Notes: a model not told the origin generated them from the sequence alone. A DNA stretch of 64,000 nt from Chiua virens (GCA_019787685.1 JAHNUO010000003.1:1860001-1924000), one strand, 5' to 3'; shown: positions 36,091 through 48,803, numbered from the stretch's first letter. Numbers and translations are program-made.

Positions 36091-39000
36091 ATGCCTGAAT
36101 CTATGTTTGGTCGCCCTTCGCAGCATTTACTTCCCTCACATCCCTCCAGTCGGCACGTCACACCAGCTTCCCATACTCCCCCTGTCCCACCCAGATTCGA
36201 GGATGTTCGCTTCAATGTGATAGGAAAGCCACCAGGATTGCTCAGCCGTATCTCCGTTCTCCAACCAGATCATGCAGATTATCACTCCCCCACACCATCA
36301 CCGACCTCCACGCCACCACCTCCTTTCGCCAACAACGGTGTTTCACAACTCCAATCCTCCTCAAGACCGACTCTCTTTCAACAGTTAGCCGACCGTAATT
36401 CGAGCACGATGGATGCTCCAAGTCAATCCAATGCTTCGTTAGCCTCACGCATCCAGATGGATGTCACTCCCTCCAGTCGCAATCCTGCCAGTGCGACGAA
36501 TGCCACTATTATCGGGTCACCCTCACGTTCGCAAGGTACTGACGGGAATGACGCTCTCATTCCACCTGTTGAGGTATTACCTCAAGTACTTGACTCATCC
36601 GCACCTCCTACTCCCACTTGTTCGGCTCCGGCTCCAAAACTGGCGGCTGTGCACGACACTATGTCTTCCGCCCCTTCAGTCGGCCCTTCGAACACAGCTG
36701 CGAGTAATGGTACGGAGCCATTTCCGTCCTTTGCAGTCGTTGACGCCATCATGCGAGACATGCAACGCCCATCATATGCTGTTGTCCCTATCGATTCCTC
36801 GGTGGCGCGACAAGAACGTTTGCAAGCCATCAGTGCCAATCTTGCGAATCTGACTTCGCCGCTTCCCCTGCCATCATCCCACTCTTCATCCCCTGACCCT
36901 TCTTCTGTCGTTCGGGTAAATGAAAACACCACGCCCGAACAACCCAGTGACTCGCAGCATACCTCCAATCCCATAGTTCTCCGTTACCCTTACCCTGCCA
37001 ACCAATCTTCTGGTCGCTTGGAACTGAGTATAAATGACCCTTTGTCGGATGCGAGCGACTCCGCGTTGACTTCCGTACCCTCTCCCGAGACTCTCACCAA
37101 AGAATATAAGACTCATCGCCGAGCCCTCATGGAAGCTTTCAAAATCCTGAATTCCACTCACGATGCTGCACACCGTGCCCAGATTGACAGCGAGCATGCC
37201 CTTGCACAACGAATACGAACGTTTGAAGAGCAACGCGCGGTGTTTGAGCAAATGAGACAAGCAGAAGCGGCTAGGTTGCAGCGAGAGTCGCAAGAACTGC
37301 ATGAGAAGCGCGAGGAGCTAAACGCGAAGGAGGCTTCTTTGGCTTCTCTCGAGAAAGAAAGCAAGGCTAGGGAAGATGCGAGAAAGGTTATACTCGCGAG
37401 ACGGCAAGCACGGGAAGAGGAGAAGAGAGCCGCCGATGCCAAGAGAAACCAGGAAGTCCAAGAACAGATTGCGGCCGCGATTAAGGAGCTCAAAGAAATC
37501 GAATCTTTGAAGGCTCGCTGGCAGGACCAACTCGGGCAGTCGGTTGAAACGTTGTCCGACGATCTGCCTACCGAGCCTCAGAATAACATGAATGAGGACG
37601 AAAAGCGGATTATTATGTCCCGTAACGAGCTTCTCAGGAACATCAAGGATATTCGTCTTGGACTTGCAGGTGGCGTGCAGCAGCTGGAAGAATATGATCG
37701 TACTCTGCGCGGGTTGGAGGTAGAAAGAAAGAGGAGAGAGGCAGAGGAAACAGAGCGTCGGCGAATCGCAGGAGAAGAGTGTTTACGAGTGCATGCTGAA
37801 GCTGAAAGAGCTCGCCAGGTACAAGATCAGAACCGGCGTCCGCTCGAGGCTGAGCGTAAACGTCGAGAAGCCGGGAATGACCGCGAGCAAGCTCGACTTT
37901 TACATGAGCAGCAAGCTCATGCGGAAGCTCAAGCTCGTCGTTTGGGACGCCCTGCAACGACCAGTAGCCAGATATTCATGCATCGCAGTCATCTTGAAGG
38001 TGGTTCCTCGCAGCAACAAGCCACGGATACGACAAGGATCCGCACGGCTCGCGAGGTCAGTTCACTTTCCCAAGAAGTTGCTGAGGCCATGCAAGTGGAG
38101 GAAGATGACACCACTTCTGCACCACATCGCGCTGTTTCAGTGCCTGATACTCAACCGGGATCTGGACGTTCACAGCCCGCTTTGTCATCGAAAGGGAAGA
38201 AACCCATCCCAGGTGGTGTTATGCTCGCAACTTCCACCCCGAAAGCTGCTGCAACGCATTTACCACCCAAACCATCAGGGAAAACGCTATCATCTAAGTC
38301 TTCGGACCAGGTTGGGGGAAAAACTCCAAACTTTGCAAACGCATCCCTCGCCGTTTCTGTACCTACGGAAGGTGGCGACGAATCATCTTTCCCCGCCCAA
38401 CTCGCATCAGAGTTTAATCGTGCCCTTAGTGCAGATGTCGGCCAGACTCCCGATCACAGGACACCTTTCCCGCGAACCCCTAAGTCGAAAACAATTCTGG
38501 ATGTCACTCACGGGGAAAATCAAGAGTTGAATATTGGACCAGCTCCCGGTGTTTCGCCCACTCAGCAGAATGTCAACCTCCGTCATCTGAAGCGGTCTCG
38601 TGGCCGCGTCGATGAAAGTGATAGCGGAGATGGCAGCGTGCGAAACATCAATGGGAAGAACGAGGAAATCGCACATCCCCACGTAAAGCAGGAAGAGCAC
38701 GATATTTCTCCCAAACTCGTGCCAGCCTCAGTTCCAACCAATCCTCTGGCATCGCTTCTACCTCGCCCAACGGTAATCCCACCACCCCGCCTGCGGAAGC
38801 CCAAGAAACATGATGGCGCCCCTGAGTCCCCATCTTATCCACTACCAAACAATGAACTGTCATTAAAAAAGGAGGAAGCAAGTGTCACGATCGATAAACG
38901 AGCATCATCTCAAAGGAGCTCAGGTTCCCAGGCGATGAATATTCCTCCTCAGCTGCCGGTTCCCGCCGAGATCCAGAATTCCCTTCTTTTGGGTCCAGTT

Positions 39001-40042
39001 CATCCCGAAGGACACTCTACGGAGTCCCGCCCAAACGCGGGCGAGAGGCTCACCCAGGACTGCTCTCAAAATCACGTTACTCCATCCCCAATATCTGCTA
39101 TTGCGACCTTGTCCTACAGGCTGGATGGAGAAGATCTCTCGAGGAAGAACAAACGATTCAGCGACGAACACCACAGGGCACCCGGTGGAAGCAGTTCGCA
39201 GCGTTTGTCAGATCATCGCTCTCCTCCGCCTTACATGTCTCGGCCTGCCATCACTTCCCCGACTCAGTCTCACCGTCTCGTCGACTCCGCTCGCCAACCA
39301 AATGCTTCCAGTGGGCCTCGAGTTGAACCAATGCGCGTTCCCTCGCCTGTGATGGGGAAGAAACGACCCTCCGAACATGACGACAATGAACACGGACACC
39401 GAGCCCGCAGGCAACGAGGCGATCACTGGGTAGCGCCAGATTTTGATCATGGCCGGGTAGATTCCTATCGCTCGCACAGGGACAGACGGAATGATTCTGA
39501 TGAAGAACGTCGTGCTACTCATCGCGTTCCTCTATCTCCTCCTGATCGCATTCGATCATATCCCTCTGACATACCAATGGCGACCCATGATAACAAGAAA
39601 TATACTTCTCCTTCCCCCGAGGGACTCGCAGCTCCATTCATTCGTTGGGAGCAATCCTCGAGAAGATTAGATAATGACGACATTTACCAATGGTACCCGC
39701 CGTCTGCGCCAACCTACAGAACGACGACAGATCAACACCGCATGGACGATATCAGGGTAGGTCAGACCCACGATCCAATGGCGGAGGAGAGGATGGAAGT
39801 TCAATCTGATCCTTCTCTGTTGGCTCGCATGACTAGTTCCCAGCATCATCCGGTAACCGTCGTACAATACTATTAAAGAGTAACTTTGATTAACGATTGA
39901 CTGGTAGCCTTCAACCAATTATCGCGGACGTGGAAGAGGTGACCTCGGGAGAGGACGCGGACGAAGTGCTGGCCGAGGTGGGCCCCCGCTGCTCGACAGA
40001 ATTACGTCTGGTCCTTCGAGCCTGGAAGATCGATTGACATGA
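36091..40042 (+). CDS. Large coiled-coil protein with C-terminal RG-rich tail, 1298 aa
   Basis: Exon 1 runs from ATG at 36091 to 39852 (1254 codons). A 55-nt intron (39853-39907, gtaacc..ggtag) joins it in phase to a 135-nt last exon ending at 40042. Residues 1 to about 340 are Pro/Ser/Thr-rich. About 350-660 form a long charged coiled coil (HEKREELNAKEASLASLEKE, AERARQVQDQ and RRPLEAERKRREAGNDREQA). About 670-1250 are Ser/Pro-rich with basic clusters (KKRPSEHDD, RARRQRGDHW). The last exon adds an RG-box, NYRGRGRGDLGRGRGRSAGR, typical of RNA-binding or methylated-arginine tails, and ends SLEDRLT. I know no function; a nuclear or RNA-related role is inference. Without the intron the frame stops at 39876 and loses the RG tail. 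Confidence 0.75.
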
Positions 40043-40231
40043 TTTGGAGTATGCAAGCAGGGTCCTCGGTGTTCGATTTCTTGTCCGCGTTGACTGTTTG
40101 CGCTTGGCACGATGTATTGTAGTAGCCTGCGGAAATGTTCATGAGTTTATGCCTACGTAATCGTACTTTGACGCAGGATGACCAAATCGAGCAACTGGTC
40201 ATTGCCTCTCCGTACTGACTTATTATCACTC

Positions 40232-41518
40232 ATGAGCTGGACAGGGTATGCAGAAATCGTCGTCTGGTCTACGACTTGAACTCACCTCCTTTCTAGCTTC
40301 AAGAAATCTCTAAACAGAGCAGGCACGACGGTGCGTCATCCCTTCTTCTCATCCTAGTTACCAGCAAACCAAGCGCTTCCACCCCCCAGGTCTTGCAAAA
40401 GACCGGTCAGATAGAACGCACTGTCGATCGTGAGTTTGCAGAGGAGGAATCCAAATACCGCGGGTGCGTCCTTACCACATCCGCGCCCGTTCACCAATGC
40501 CATGCTCCTTCCCTGTTGCAGATTCGAGAAGGAATGTCAAGCGCTGCAAAAGGACGGCAAGACCTATTCCGATGCGATGCGGGGTAAGTGCTCCTCGTGC
40601 ACGAATCGGACACCGACGCCGACGCTGATTCTGACCGTGTGCGGCAGCGATGACGTCTGCCCAGGCTCGGCTGGCGGATACGATCGAGACGTTTTACAAC
40701 GCTTCGGATCGGACGTCAGATGGTGCGATGGCAGGTCATGCGTTCAAGAGTGCGGTCGATGACCTCGACGACAGCGTCCAACGGGAAATGGTACGCCGCC
40801 GATCCACACTCGGGCGGGATCACGCTGAGCCTTTCTGCCAGGATGCGCCCTACCGGACGTGTGTCATGGAACCGCTCGGAAAGATGAACGCCTACTTTCC
40901 GGTCATCAACGAGCACATAGCGAAGCGGAACAAAAAGGTAACGGTTTTCGACCTCTGACCTCCCGTTTGCCGACGCACGTCCAGTTGCTCGATTACGACG
41001 CTGCGCGGAACAAACTGCGCAAGCTGATCGACAAACCGAGCGAAGATCCGACAAAGTTGCCCAGGGTGCGTCCTCCCCTTGACCCGTCGCCTTGCGCTCG
41101 TCACGAGATCGTACCAGGCACAGCAAGAACATGACGAGGCCAAGGAAGTGTTTGAACTGCTCAATGACCAGCTCATCGGGGAGCTACCTCAATTGCTCGA
41201 TCTGCGTGTACCGTACTTCGACCCCAGTTTCGAAGCGATGATACGCATGCAATGCAAGTTTGCAGAGGATGGGTACGAGAAGATGAGTATGGTACAGAGG
41301 TACGGGTTTGTTTTGCGCCAGCGTGGGCTTAGGTCGCTCAATCATCGTGCATCGTCAGATACTTTGCGGACGGCGTCCGAGACGACTATGCTGCTGGACA
41401 GCTGGACTCTCAAGTAATAGTGTCGCTTGTCTCGAAAGCCAACAATCCGCTGACATGTCCACAGGTCGAGGGTGTCCTCCAAGAGATGAAAGAGTTATCT
41501 ATTTGCGGGGCCAACTAA
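40232..41518 (+). CDS. hob3: Amphiphysin-like BAR-domain protein (Rvs161/Hob3)
   Basis: Membrane-curving BAR protein acting in endocytosis and actin organisation, usually as a heterodimer with an Rvs167-type partner. The first exon is only MSWTG (40232), spliced to FKKSLNRAGTT. The order then is QKTGQIERTVDREFAEEESK, FEKECQALQKDGKTYSDAMR, AMTSAQARLADTIETFY, EPLGKMNAYFPVINEHIAKR, LLDYDAARNKLRKLIDKPS, QQEHDEAKEVFELLNDQL and RVPYFDPSFEAMIRMQCKFA. It ends VLQEMKELSICGAN at 41518, with the conserved short C-terminus and no SH3 domain, as in Rvs161. About eight small introns are present. It starts about 190 bp after the 1298-aa gene. Confidence 0.92.
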
Positions 41519-42001
41519 CAGTGTCGATTGATAGTGTATCCTTAAATCCCTCCTATTGGACTTTCGGACTAGCCGAAACGCGAGGCTATTTGTTACATGA
41601 TGCCATGTCGGCTTAACTGGTGCTACACCTCAGAGTGCGCGAAAATACAAGGAAAAAGGAATTTGTGTACAACCGTAAAGTGAATAATGCAAGAAGAATA
41701 TGCGACAGGTGGATATGGCAGAAGATGGTTGGCGCATACAAATACAGGACAAAATCTAAATCCTAGCAATGCATGGGAGGGAAGCGGTGTGCAATCCAAC
41801 GTGTAGTGACATTTGAAACTGAAATCTGGTATAAATAAACCGAAAAAAGCGGGCAATATTCATCGAGGCAACGCTAAAAAATCTGGACGCAGCGTTCATT
41901 GCATGTTGCTCGAAAGACCGAAAATGAAAACCTACTATGCCACAATGAACGATGGGAGACGCGCACTGAGTAACCCTAGATGTTGTACAATTGAGTTATG
42001 A
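41519..42001. other. 3' intergenic region between convergent genes
   Basis: The BAR gene (plus) and the next gene (minus) end here. No coding sequence is seen; presumably it holds both 3' UTRs. Confidence 0.6.
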
Positions 42002-45000
42002 CTAAGAGGGACCGAAACTCGTGATTGCAAGACAGCCAAGCCAGATCATCTCGACGGCAGCTCTCCCGATCGGGGTGAGCACTATTCTGCCTACTTCTCG
42101 TTCGCCTTCCTCGGACTCGAGCATGTCCTCTTGAACGGGAAACTCTTCCCGTGTGCAGAGCCCTAGCTTGAGCAAGCCATCTTGCAGGAAGTCGAAACCG
42201 CGTTCGCGACCGAGGCATTGGCAGACGACAATCTCGGGCATCTTCTCGTCGTCTTGGACGACAGCAGAATGGTGCATCGCCTCCCATTCGGGGCCGTTGA
42301 CAGCCAGTCCTTCGCTTGGGATTCGGACACCGCTCGACTGCAGCTTGTCATAGGTGACTACACGAGCGACGACGCGGAAGGCAGGGAGATAAACTGTTTT
42401 GGGGTCTAGTTCGGTACCACTCTCCGACGAGTGAGAATGTTTGTTGGGTTTCTTCTTTTCCGGTTTCTTGTTTCCCGAACTTGAACTTGATTCTGAAAAC
42501 GGAACATAATACACGAGTAAGAATTGTCGATTTTCCGGGACTGGGACGACCGACGCGGTGCTGCTCGTCTCGGCTTGGGTGCTGATCGCGTCGCTTTCAC
42601 CTGGCCAAAGAGGTAAGAGCATATAGAGGCAGTCGTCTCGGATTTGATCGAGGATGGACTGGCTGGGTTTTTGCTTCGGCCCGTTCTTTGATGGCTTGTG
42701 ATGGCTTGTATGCAGTAGACCGACGTCTCTGAAAGAGGCGTTTAGGTCATCGAGGACACGATCATTCTCTTCTTGTTGATCACGACCCGCAGTAGACATC
42801 CAAGGAGGTGAGAAAGCTATGGGTTGTGCAGCGACCAAGGAATGATCATCACTTTTCGAACTGCGGGGAAGGAAAACACGGATGAGGCGTCCTGCAAGCG
42901 TGGAACCCGACTCAGTGTGAGTGCGACTGCTGCCTTTTGAACGCAAGGTCTCGATAGCGTTTGGATCTAACTTGCTGAAGGCTTCCGCGTGAGTCGTGCC
43001 AGTGCGAGCAGGCCAGCGGTCATCTGAGTCGATCGAGTCACGATGCTCACGATAACGGCGGATGGGAGGGACCAGAGACACGTCGGTCTCGGGGACTCTG
43101 GTAGAATCGGCTGTTGATGGGGAAAGCGACGACATCGACGAAACTCGACGGCTGGGCGTATCTTCAGGGTAAACAGAAGTAGATGATGTGCTGGGCGAGA
43201 GCTGAATCCTCATTTCGGGTTGATCCGCGGGGGAGACCGTCTGTCGGACGGCGCTGGTGGGACTGATGTTGACGCTCCCTGCGCTACTTGTCGCCGTGCT
43301 TGACTCGGTGCTCTCTGTCTGATTCATGCGATGTTTTTTCTCTTTACCCCTGCTCTTACTTGAGGCTCTACTCTTGCCCTTGCCCTTGCTTTCCTTGTCC
43401 TTGTCCTGCTTCCTTTCCCTATCGCGGGAGGAAAGGCTCCGCGTCCCGCGACGGCCACCTCTCTCCTTGTCCTCCGCCGATTTCTTGTCACCAGTCTGGA
43501 AGGGGCCAAGCTGCCTTGTCGTTCTCGTACTGGTATACTGTTCTTGAACCTTCTTCAGTGCCAGCATAGTTCCACTCCGCATGTTCATGTGCGTCGGAGC
43601 GGCAGAGAGAGCTCCTGCTTGTCGACTAGAAAACAGGCTATAGGAACGGAAAATCGAAAACGCAACAGCTCGGGAGTGCTTGTGGATGACGCTGTGGGGC
43701 CCCGTTATGGTATTGCCCATGAGAAAAGGATCCGGAATGTGGCGGACATGGATCCGTTGTTGTGCACCTTTAGTAGGATCAGCGGATTGCGCTATTCCGA
43801 GTGATCAGTCCTGCTGACGTCACAAGAAGAAAAGATCGAACACACGTTTAAACACCAGTCTGTCGACTTTGAAGCGGCCGACAAGTCCGCAACGCCACAT
43901 TTCCTGGGTGCGTGAGGGAGTTTCTTTGCTCAACTTGTCTGCACGATGTTGTGCTTGTTGTCTCCGACGCATGGAGCTGCTTGCATCGGCCTTTTCGCGC
44001 TGGAACGACCACCAGTACCGAATGGTATTGAAGCTACTATCGTTGTTCTGAATATGGGTCGTGAAGGTGTCACCGAACCCAGTCGTGCTCCCGCCGGCGA
44101 AGGGGGCGATAGTGGAGATATGCTGTGAAGAAGACCTGGCAGCAGCGGCAATGCTTTGGACAAAGGAGAGGTGGGAATTGAAGGAGCGTATGCTGCCCTC
44201 GGATTGCCTCGAGAGAATGTACTGCAAATCGAGGCCATCCCAAGCGTTAGTTTCTACGACTTGCTGCTGGCTAGCCTGGAGTTGCTCTAGGGAGATGCGG
44301 CCGGCGCGAGAAGAGGGTTCGGATTTTGGGTGGACTGTTGGATCTTCGCCGCCAAGGGAAGAGCGGTGTGTACTAGAATCGTCCAGGCTTCTACTGGGGC
44401 GACGTATCGTGAGTATACTACCCTCTCGACTGCGGTTACTATAGACATCACTGCCTTGGACAGCACCAGGGATTGCCATGGGTAAGCTACCTCTCCTTCC
44501 ATCAAAGATGGAAGCACGAGATGTGGAGGGGCCGGGGTGATTGAAATCGAAATCTTCGTCATAATCGTTGAGATATTCTCTGGCGAAAGTGACGGGGGAA
44601 GAATTGCCATCATAATCATCGATTTCAAGCTCGTCTTCGCTGCTAAACTGCTCTGTGGACGTGCGCATGCTAGCACGGGAACTGGAGCGGGAGGTGGTGA
44701 CGGAAGCAGAGGAGGACGACGGGATTGGGCCATCGTGAGACAAAGCAGCGGTAACCGCATGTGTGCGTGAGGCACGACCGAAGGTATGCTGCGAGGCATT
44801 GTCAGGCATGACGCTGCCACGCTGCGAGCTGAAATAGGTAGGGATGATATGATCTGAATGGGCGGTGTGATCTAGGCTTTTCTCACTATCGGACCCGGAA
44901 ACGGCGCGAGATCTGGGGACAGAAGGGGGGACGGGCACGAGAAGAGGTGGAACCCTCGTGGCCGGGTGGCGACGTGACTGGGAAGGAGCAGGATGGAGAG

Positions 45001-45376
45001 AAGAAGCCGAGAGTTGCACACCCTGCGAAGGATGACTGCTGACATTGTGAAACGGTGGAGACGCTGCGGGCTGAACGAAAACGGAAGGACGAGGAGTGCG
45101 ATCAAAACTCGAACGACGAGGAACAGCGGTAAGAGGACTGATGGACTCGGATGGCTCTGCAAAAGCGTCGAGGGAGGCGAGGGAGGAGGAGCGGGAGGAA
45201 GAACGGGGACTACCGAAGGTGTAGGTAGCGAGACCGGAGTACATTGTGCTGAAAACGAGATTAAAAGAGCAGTAAAAAGAAATAAAAAAGACATACTTGT
45301 GGTTATTGTGATCATCTGCAAGCTCATCAGAGAGAGAGCGAGGGTCGGCGATGCGCTGGCCGATGTTGAGCGACAT
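42002..45376 (-). CDS. Conserved fungal protein, about 1070 aa, unknown function
   Basis: Two long open frames (45376 to 43846 and 43791 to 42002) belong to one gene. The 54-nt intron 43792-43845 (gtgtgt..gaatag) joins VDRLVFK to PQSADPTKGAQQRIHVRHIP, followed by DPFLMGNTITGPHSVIHKHS and AVAFSIFRSYSLFSS. A short first exon (MSLNIGQRIADPRSLSDELA) is joined by another intron (gtatgt..ttcag, near 45245-45293) to MYSGLATYTFGSPRS. The N-terminal half is Ser-rich with acidic patches (SEDELEIDDYDG). The middle has WWSFQREKADASSSMRRRQQ and EMWRCGLVGRFKVDRL. The C-terminal half has basic KDKESKGKGKSR, a folded-looking block (QIRDDCLYMLLPLWPGE, FLLVYYVPF, TVYLPAFRVVARVV) and ends ITSFGPS. I recall similar agaricomycete proteins without function; the role is unknown. 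Confidence 0.78.
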
Positions 45377-45805
45377 GGCAATATAAGTATGACTATCAAC
45401 AAATGCCCAATTTTAAGGACAATTAACTCTGAAACAAATCAAAAGAAATGGAAAAAAAAACAAGAAAAAAAAAGAACAAGAAATGAAACGAAACGATCAG
45501 TGTACGGACGATTCAATCCCATTTATTTTATTTTTATTTTTCATCCCGGGAATCTCCCACGTGGCATGTGATCATTGTTCCATGAAAATCATTGAATCCT
45601 CTCCTCCTCGGCCGGGCCACGCGCTGTACACGTGCACCCACGTGTGTTCCTCGCTTCCCTTCTCCAGCTTCTTCTTCCCCGACCCCCTGTCTCGATTGCG
45701 GAGATGAACTAAGCGTCCGCCTAACCAATATGCATCCCTGGATGGGCTCAATACTTCATCCAGACATCCCAACCACGTGTCCCATCCCCCACTCACATCT
45801 TCGTC
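45377..45805. promoter_or_regulatory. Divergent intergenic region carrying tRNA-Val
   Basis: Lies between the minus-strand conserved gene and the plus-strand PalC-like gene (start 45930). It includes an A-rich stretch (45445-45490), a T-rich block (45525-45541) and paired cacgtg-containing sites near 45557, 45618, 45630 and 45639. The tRNA gene follows at 45806. Confidence 0.4.
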
Positions 45806-45879
45806 GGCCTGATGGCGTAGTTGGTTATCGCATCTGTCTAACACACAGAAGGTCTCCTGTTCGAGCCAGGGTCAGGTCA
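45806..45879 (+). tRNA. tRNA-Val(AAC)
   Basis: A 74-nt cloverleaf without intron. The acceptor stem ggcctga pairs with tcaggtc (one G-T pair), with discriminator A at 45879. The D-arm is gcg...cgc with ttggtta in the loop. The anticodon arm is tctgt-ctaacac-acaga, giving anticodon AAC. The T-arm tcctg-ttcgagc-caggg carries box B. A T-run (tcttttt, about 45881-45887) follows as RNA polymerase III terminator. Confidence 0.93.
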
Positions 45880-45929
45880 TTCTTTTTCCTTTGTCCCACT
45901 CTTCCTCCGACGTCACCTGAGTCACCTCC

Positions 45930-47719
45930 ATGACAAGCTACACCTACGTCCTGCCAACCACCGGCGCCATCTCTTTCTCCGCATTTGCCATCGATAACAC
46001 CCATGCAAATGCGTACACCGCCCACATCGCCGCCGCAACTCAGGCGAGAGCCAACTTGAGGGGTGTTTTAAAACAGTCTCGGCGCACCGATCCCCACGAC
46101 AGAGACTATCTCCGAATCATCAAGGTACGTCCTTCTCCCCACTCTCATTCCCGCCTGCACACAACTCGTGCGACAGGCCCTCGATGACTACATCCCACAC
46201 CTCCGTGCCATCATCGCGTGCGTCCATTCTGACGAGCTACAGTGCAAGTACGACCCTGGTGATCTGGTAATCCATCCACCTCCCGATCGCCGTTCTGATC
46301 CTTCACTCAGTCTTCTCATGGCGAACAACCCTCTCTGCCACCCTATTCAATACCTCACCACGCCTCCGACTACCCTCCCTCCATGCCGATCTCGCAAGCA
46401 CCCTCCTCGCCTATGCCATGGCTCTCTCAAACTTTTCCCACTCTATCATTACATCGCTCGGCGCATACGAATACGAGCGCACTATAAGCGAGAAAGAGAG
46501 AAAGGAAAAAGACGAACGTCTCAACTTCGGAGTCACGCTCCTCTGTCGAGCGAGCGGTGTGTTTTCGGCGATCGGCGAGGGCGTGCTGGGAGAGCTTGAC
46601 AGGGCCATCGGGAATCGCGCGGGCTCCTGGGTGCGTCCGCCCGATTTGTGCAAGGAAGTCAATGTAGCATTGGCAAAGTCAGGCCTTTTTGCACATTCCT
46701 CGGCGGATATCTGATCATCTTGTGCCATTTGTGTGACAGGATGGCACTTGCAGATGCACAATCGCTCGCCATTCGGAAGCTTTTGTCTAAGGCTGCATTC
46801 GAGAGTACTCTCTCCCCGGGTCCTCCTCTTCCCAAATCACACCCCTCCACCGCACTCCTCGCGAAGCTCCACCTCGACTGTGCTGCGCTCTATTCGTCCG
46901 CACGGACTTTGGCGATGGCACCATCGAAATCCAGCCTTACGTCAGGTCTCAAAGCTAGCTTTGGCTCTACCTCTAAATCCCAGAACGACAGCGGGGGTGA
47001 GGTATCCGCAGAGTTGTTGAAATATCTCGACAAGGAAAGCAAGTTCCACGCTGCGATCGCACACAAGTGGCTAGGGGTAGATGCCGGCGAGATCTCAAGA
47101 ACTGGTAAAGGAGGGGAAGCGGTAGGCTTTCTTAAATGGGCACAGCAGGAGCTCGAACTCCACATCCCACGGCTTCCCAAAGGGTTGGCAAAGGATCGAG
47201 ACCAGGACGGAAAGCGACAAGACAGGAAGGCCAGGATCGAGAAGGAATTGAAGTCCGTGAAACTTTTCCTGGATCATTACCGAAAGATCAATGATTCGGT
47301 AGGTCGTTTCTGCGGGTACTTGACGTGATTGATCTTTACTCACCTTACCAATAACCCGATGCTCGCGCACATTTTGTTCTTGGACATGTTACGTCTGATT
47401 ACCTGTCTAGTTGACATTTGACCTGGTACCGAAGCAATCGGAGCTGCAAACATTGATACCCGAGGGAAGAATGGCAGTCGCTGCGAAACCATACGTGTTG
47501 CCTGACCCAGCATTCGGTCCTGGGTCAAAGGGTTACCAGATGCAGGCCCGTGCACGGAATGGTATCAAGACGGACGAGGCACTGGGCGTAGAGGCGTTGC
47601 GGATTGACAATCAAGCGGGTGACACGATTGATGATGATGATAGCAGTGACGATGACATTAATACAAAGGGAACATCTACTGCACCGCGTACGTATGTTGG
47701 AGCTGGGTCATATTTCTAG
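45930..47719 (+). CDS. palC: BRO1-domain protein, PalC-like pH-response regulator
   Basis: BRO1-domain proteins dock on ESCRT-III; PalC is the plasma-membrane adaptor of the fungal ambient-pH (Pal/Rim) pathway. Exons encode MTSYTYVLPTTGAISFSAFA, DPHDRDYLRIIK, ALDDYIPHLRAIIACV, an ALSNFSHSIITSLGAYEYER helix, then LGELDRAIGNRAGSWVRPPD, MALADAQSLAIRKLLSKAAF, KLHLDCAALYSSARTLAMA, YLDKESKFHAAIAHKWLGVD and VGFLKWAQQELE. It continues with KSVKLFLDHYRKINDS and LTFDLVPKQSELQTLIPEGR and ends with an acidic tail at 47719. The order matches the helical BRO1 fold as seen in PalC (short, no V-domain). The junction near 46270-46310 is the least certain. PalC is my best assignment; another short BRO1 protein is possible. 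Confidence 0.75.
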
Positions 47720-47824
47720 CGTTCCTCCGCTACTTACAAATCTCGATCAGATGTTCTCGTAGTGTATATTCCCGGGTATAGTCACATCAGCCACTCGCTC
47801 TTTGTGGTCGCTTGATCAAGAGAA

Positions 47825-48803
47825 TTATTCGTAAGGAGGCAGACCCCACTCCTCGGGCCTAAATTCTTCTATGGACTTGAGTATTTGATCTGGTATATGT
47901 TTTCCCGAGTATTCCATAGCCACCAAGTTTGGATCGGGAACCCACACCACTAGAACTCGAATCAGACTCGTTCAGCAAGATATCGAAGAAAGCTCGTACC
48001 AGACATCCCAGCTCGCTTCCCGGCCTCGACCCCCGGGATTGCATCCTCGAACACGAGACCCTTTCTTCTCTCTAAAACAACCTCAGGCCGAACACCTTCC
48101 TCCCCTTCCCCCACGTCCCTCTCCAACTTGTCCCGCGCCGCAAACAGGAAGATATACGGATCCGGCTTCCCCGTTGTCTTCCCAGCTACATCATCCCCAC
48201 ATACCACCCTCTCCACCCCGGCCCCACACCCAAAGTACCCAAAGATCTCCTCGTGGAGGTTCGCCGACTTGAGTAAAAAGTTGCGCCGCTTGGACGACGT
48301 CGCGACCGCGATCGGGATCTTGTGTTTCGCGAGGTGAGCGAGGAGCTTGGAGACGCCTGGGAGGGGGCGGACGGTTGGCCAGAGACGGTCTTGGGCGATG
48401 GTGCGTTGAGCGAGGTAGGTCTCGGCCGTGAGCGGGATGGAGGGGAAAAAGGAGAGGAGGTGGGCAGCGGCTTCTTCTTGGACTGCGAAGGCGGTCTGGT
48501 GGGGTGTGGACAGGGAGGGTGGAGACGCACCTTTACCCATGAGCCCTGCTTTGATTTCCCATGTCATCTGTACGCCGTAGGGCGCGAGGATATCATCTGG
48601 GCGATCAGTCACATGCGGTATTTGGAGCGATCGTGGGGATGGCGTGCGTACTGGTTACTTTGGTATACACGGATTCGGTATCGATGAGCAGACCTGTGAG
48701 GAGAATCGCTGTGAGTGCGAAGAGGTAAGACTGATGATCAAGTACCGTCCATGTCAAAGATCACATATTCGATTCGAGGGCGGGCCAACGAGTCGGATGG
48801 CAT
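47825..48803 (-). CDS. HAD-superfamily phosphatase (pseudouridine-5'-phosphatase/HDHD1-like)
   Basis: Soluble hydrolase of small phosphate esters. The start at 48803 reads MPSDSLARPRIEYVIFDMDG, split by an intron before LLIDTESVYTKVT (motif I DxD, cap start). It continues DDILAPYGVQMTWEIKAGLMG, then IPIAVATSSKRRNF (motif II), a TTGKPDPYIFLFAA block (motif III Lys) and GLVFEDAIPGVEAGKRAGM (motif IV). A last intron (donor g|gtacgag, acceptor ttctag) leads to VVWVPDPNLVAMEYSG and the end at 47825. All four HAD motifs are intact. Length and motifs resemble the fungal group close to GPP1/DOG2 and human HDHD1, so the exact substrate is not assignable. Confidence 0.88.

Noticed and set aside
37793..38530. 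245-codon frame inside the 1298-aa gene
   Set aside because: Same strand, other frame, overlapping a conserved-looking coiled coil; basic, Leu/His-rich shadow.
44993..45571. 192-codon plus-strand frame
   Set aside because: Antisense to the Ser-rich exon of the 42002-45376 gene, with composition dictated by that exon.
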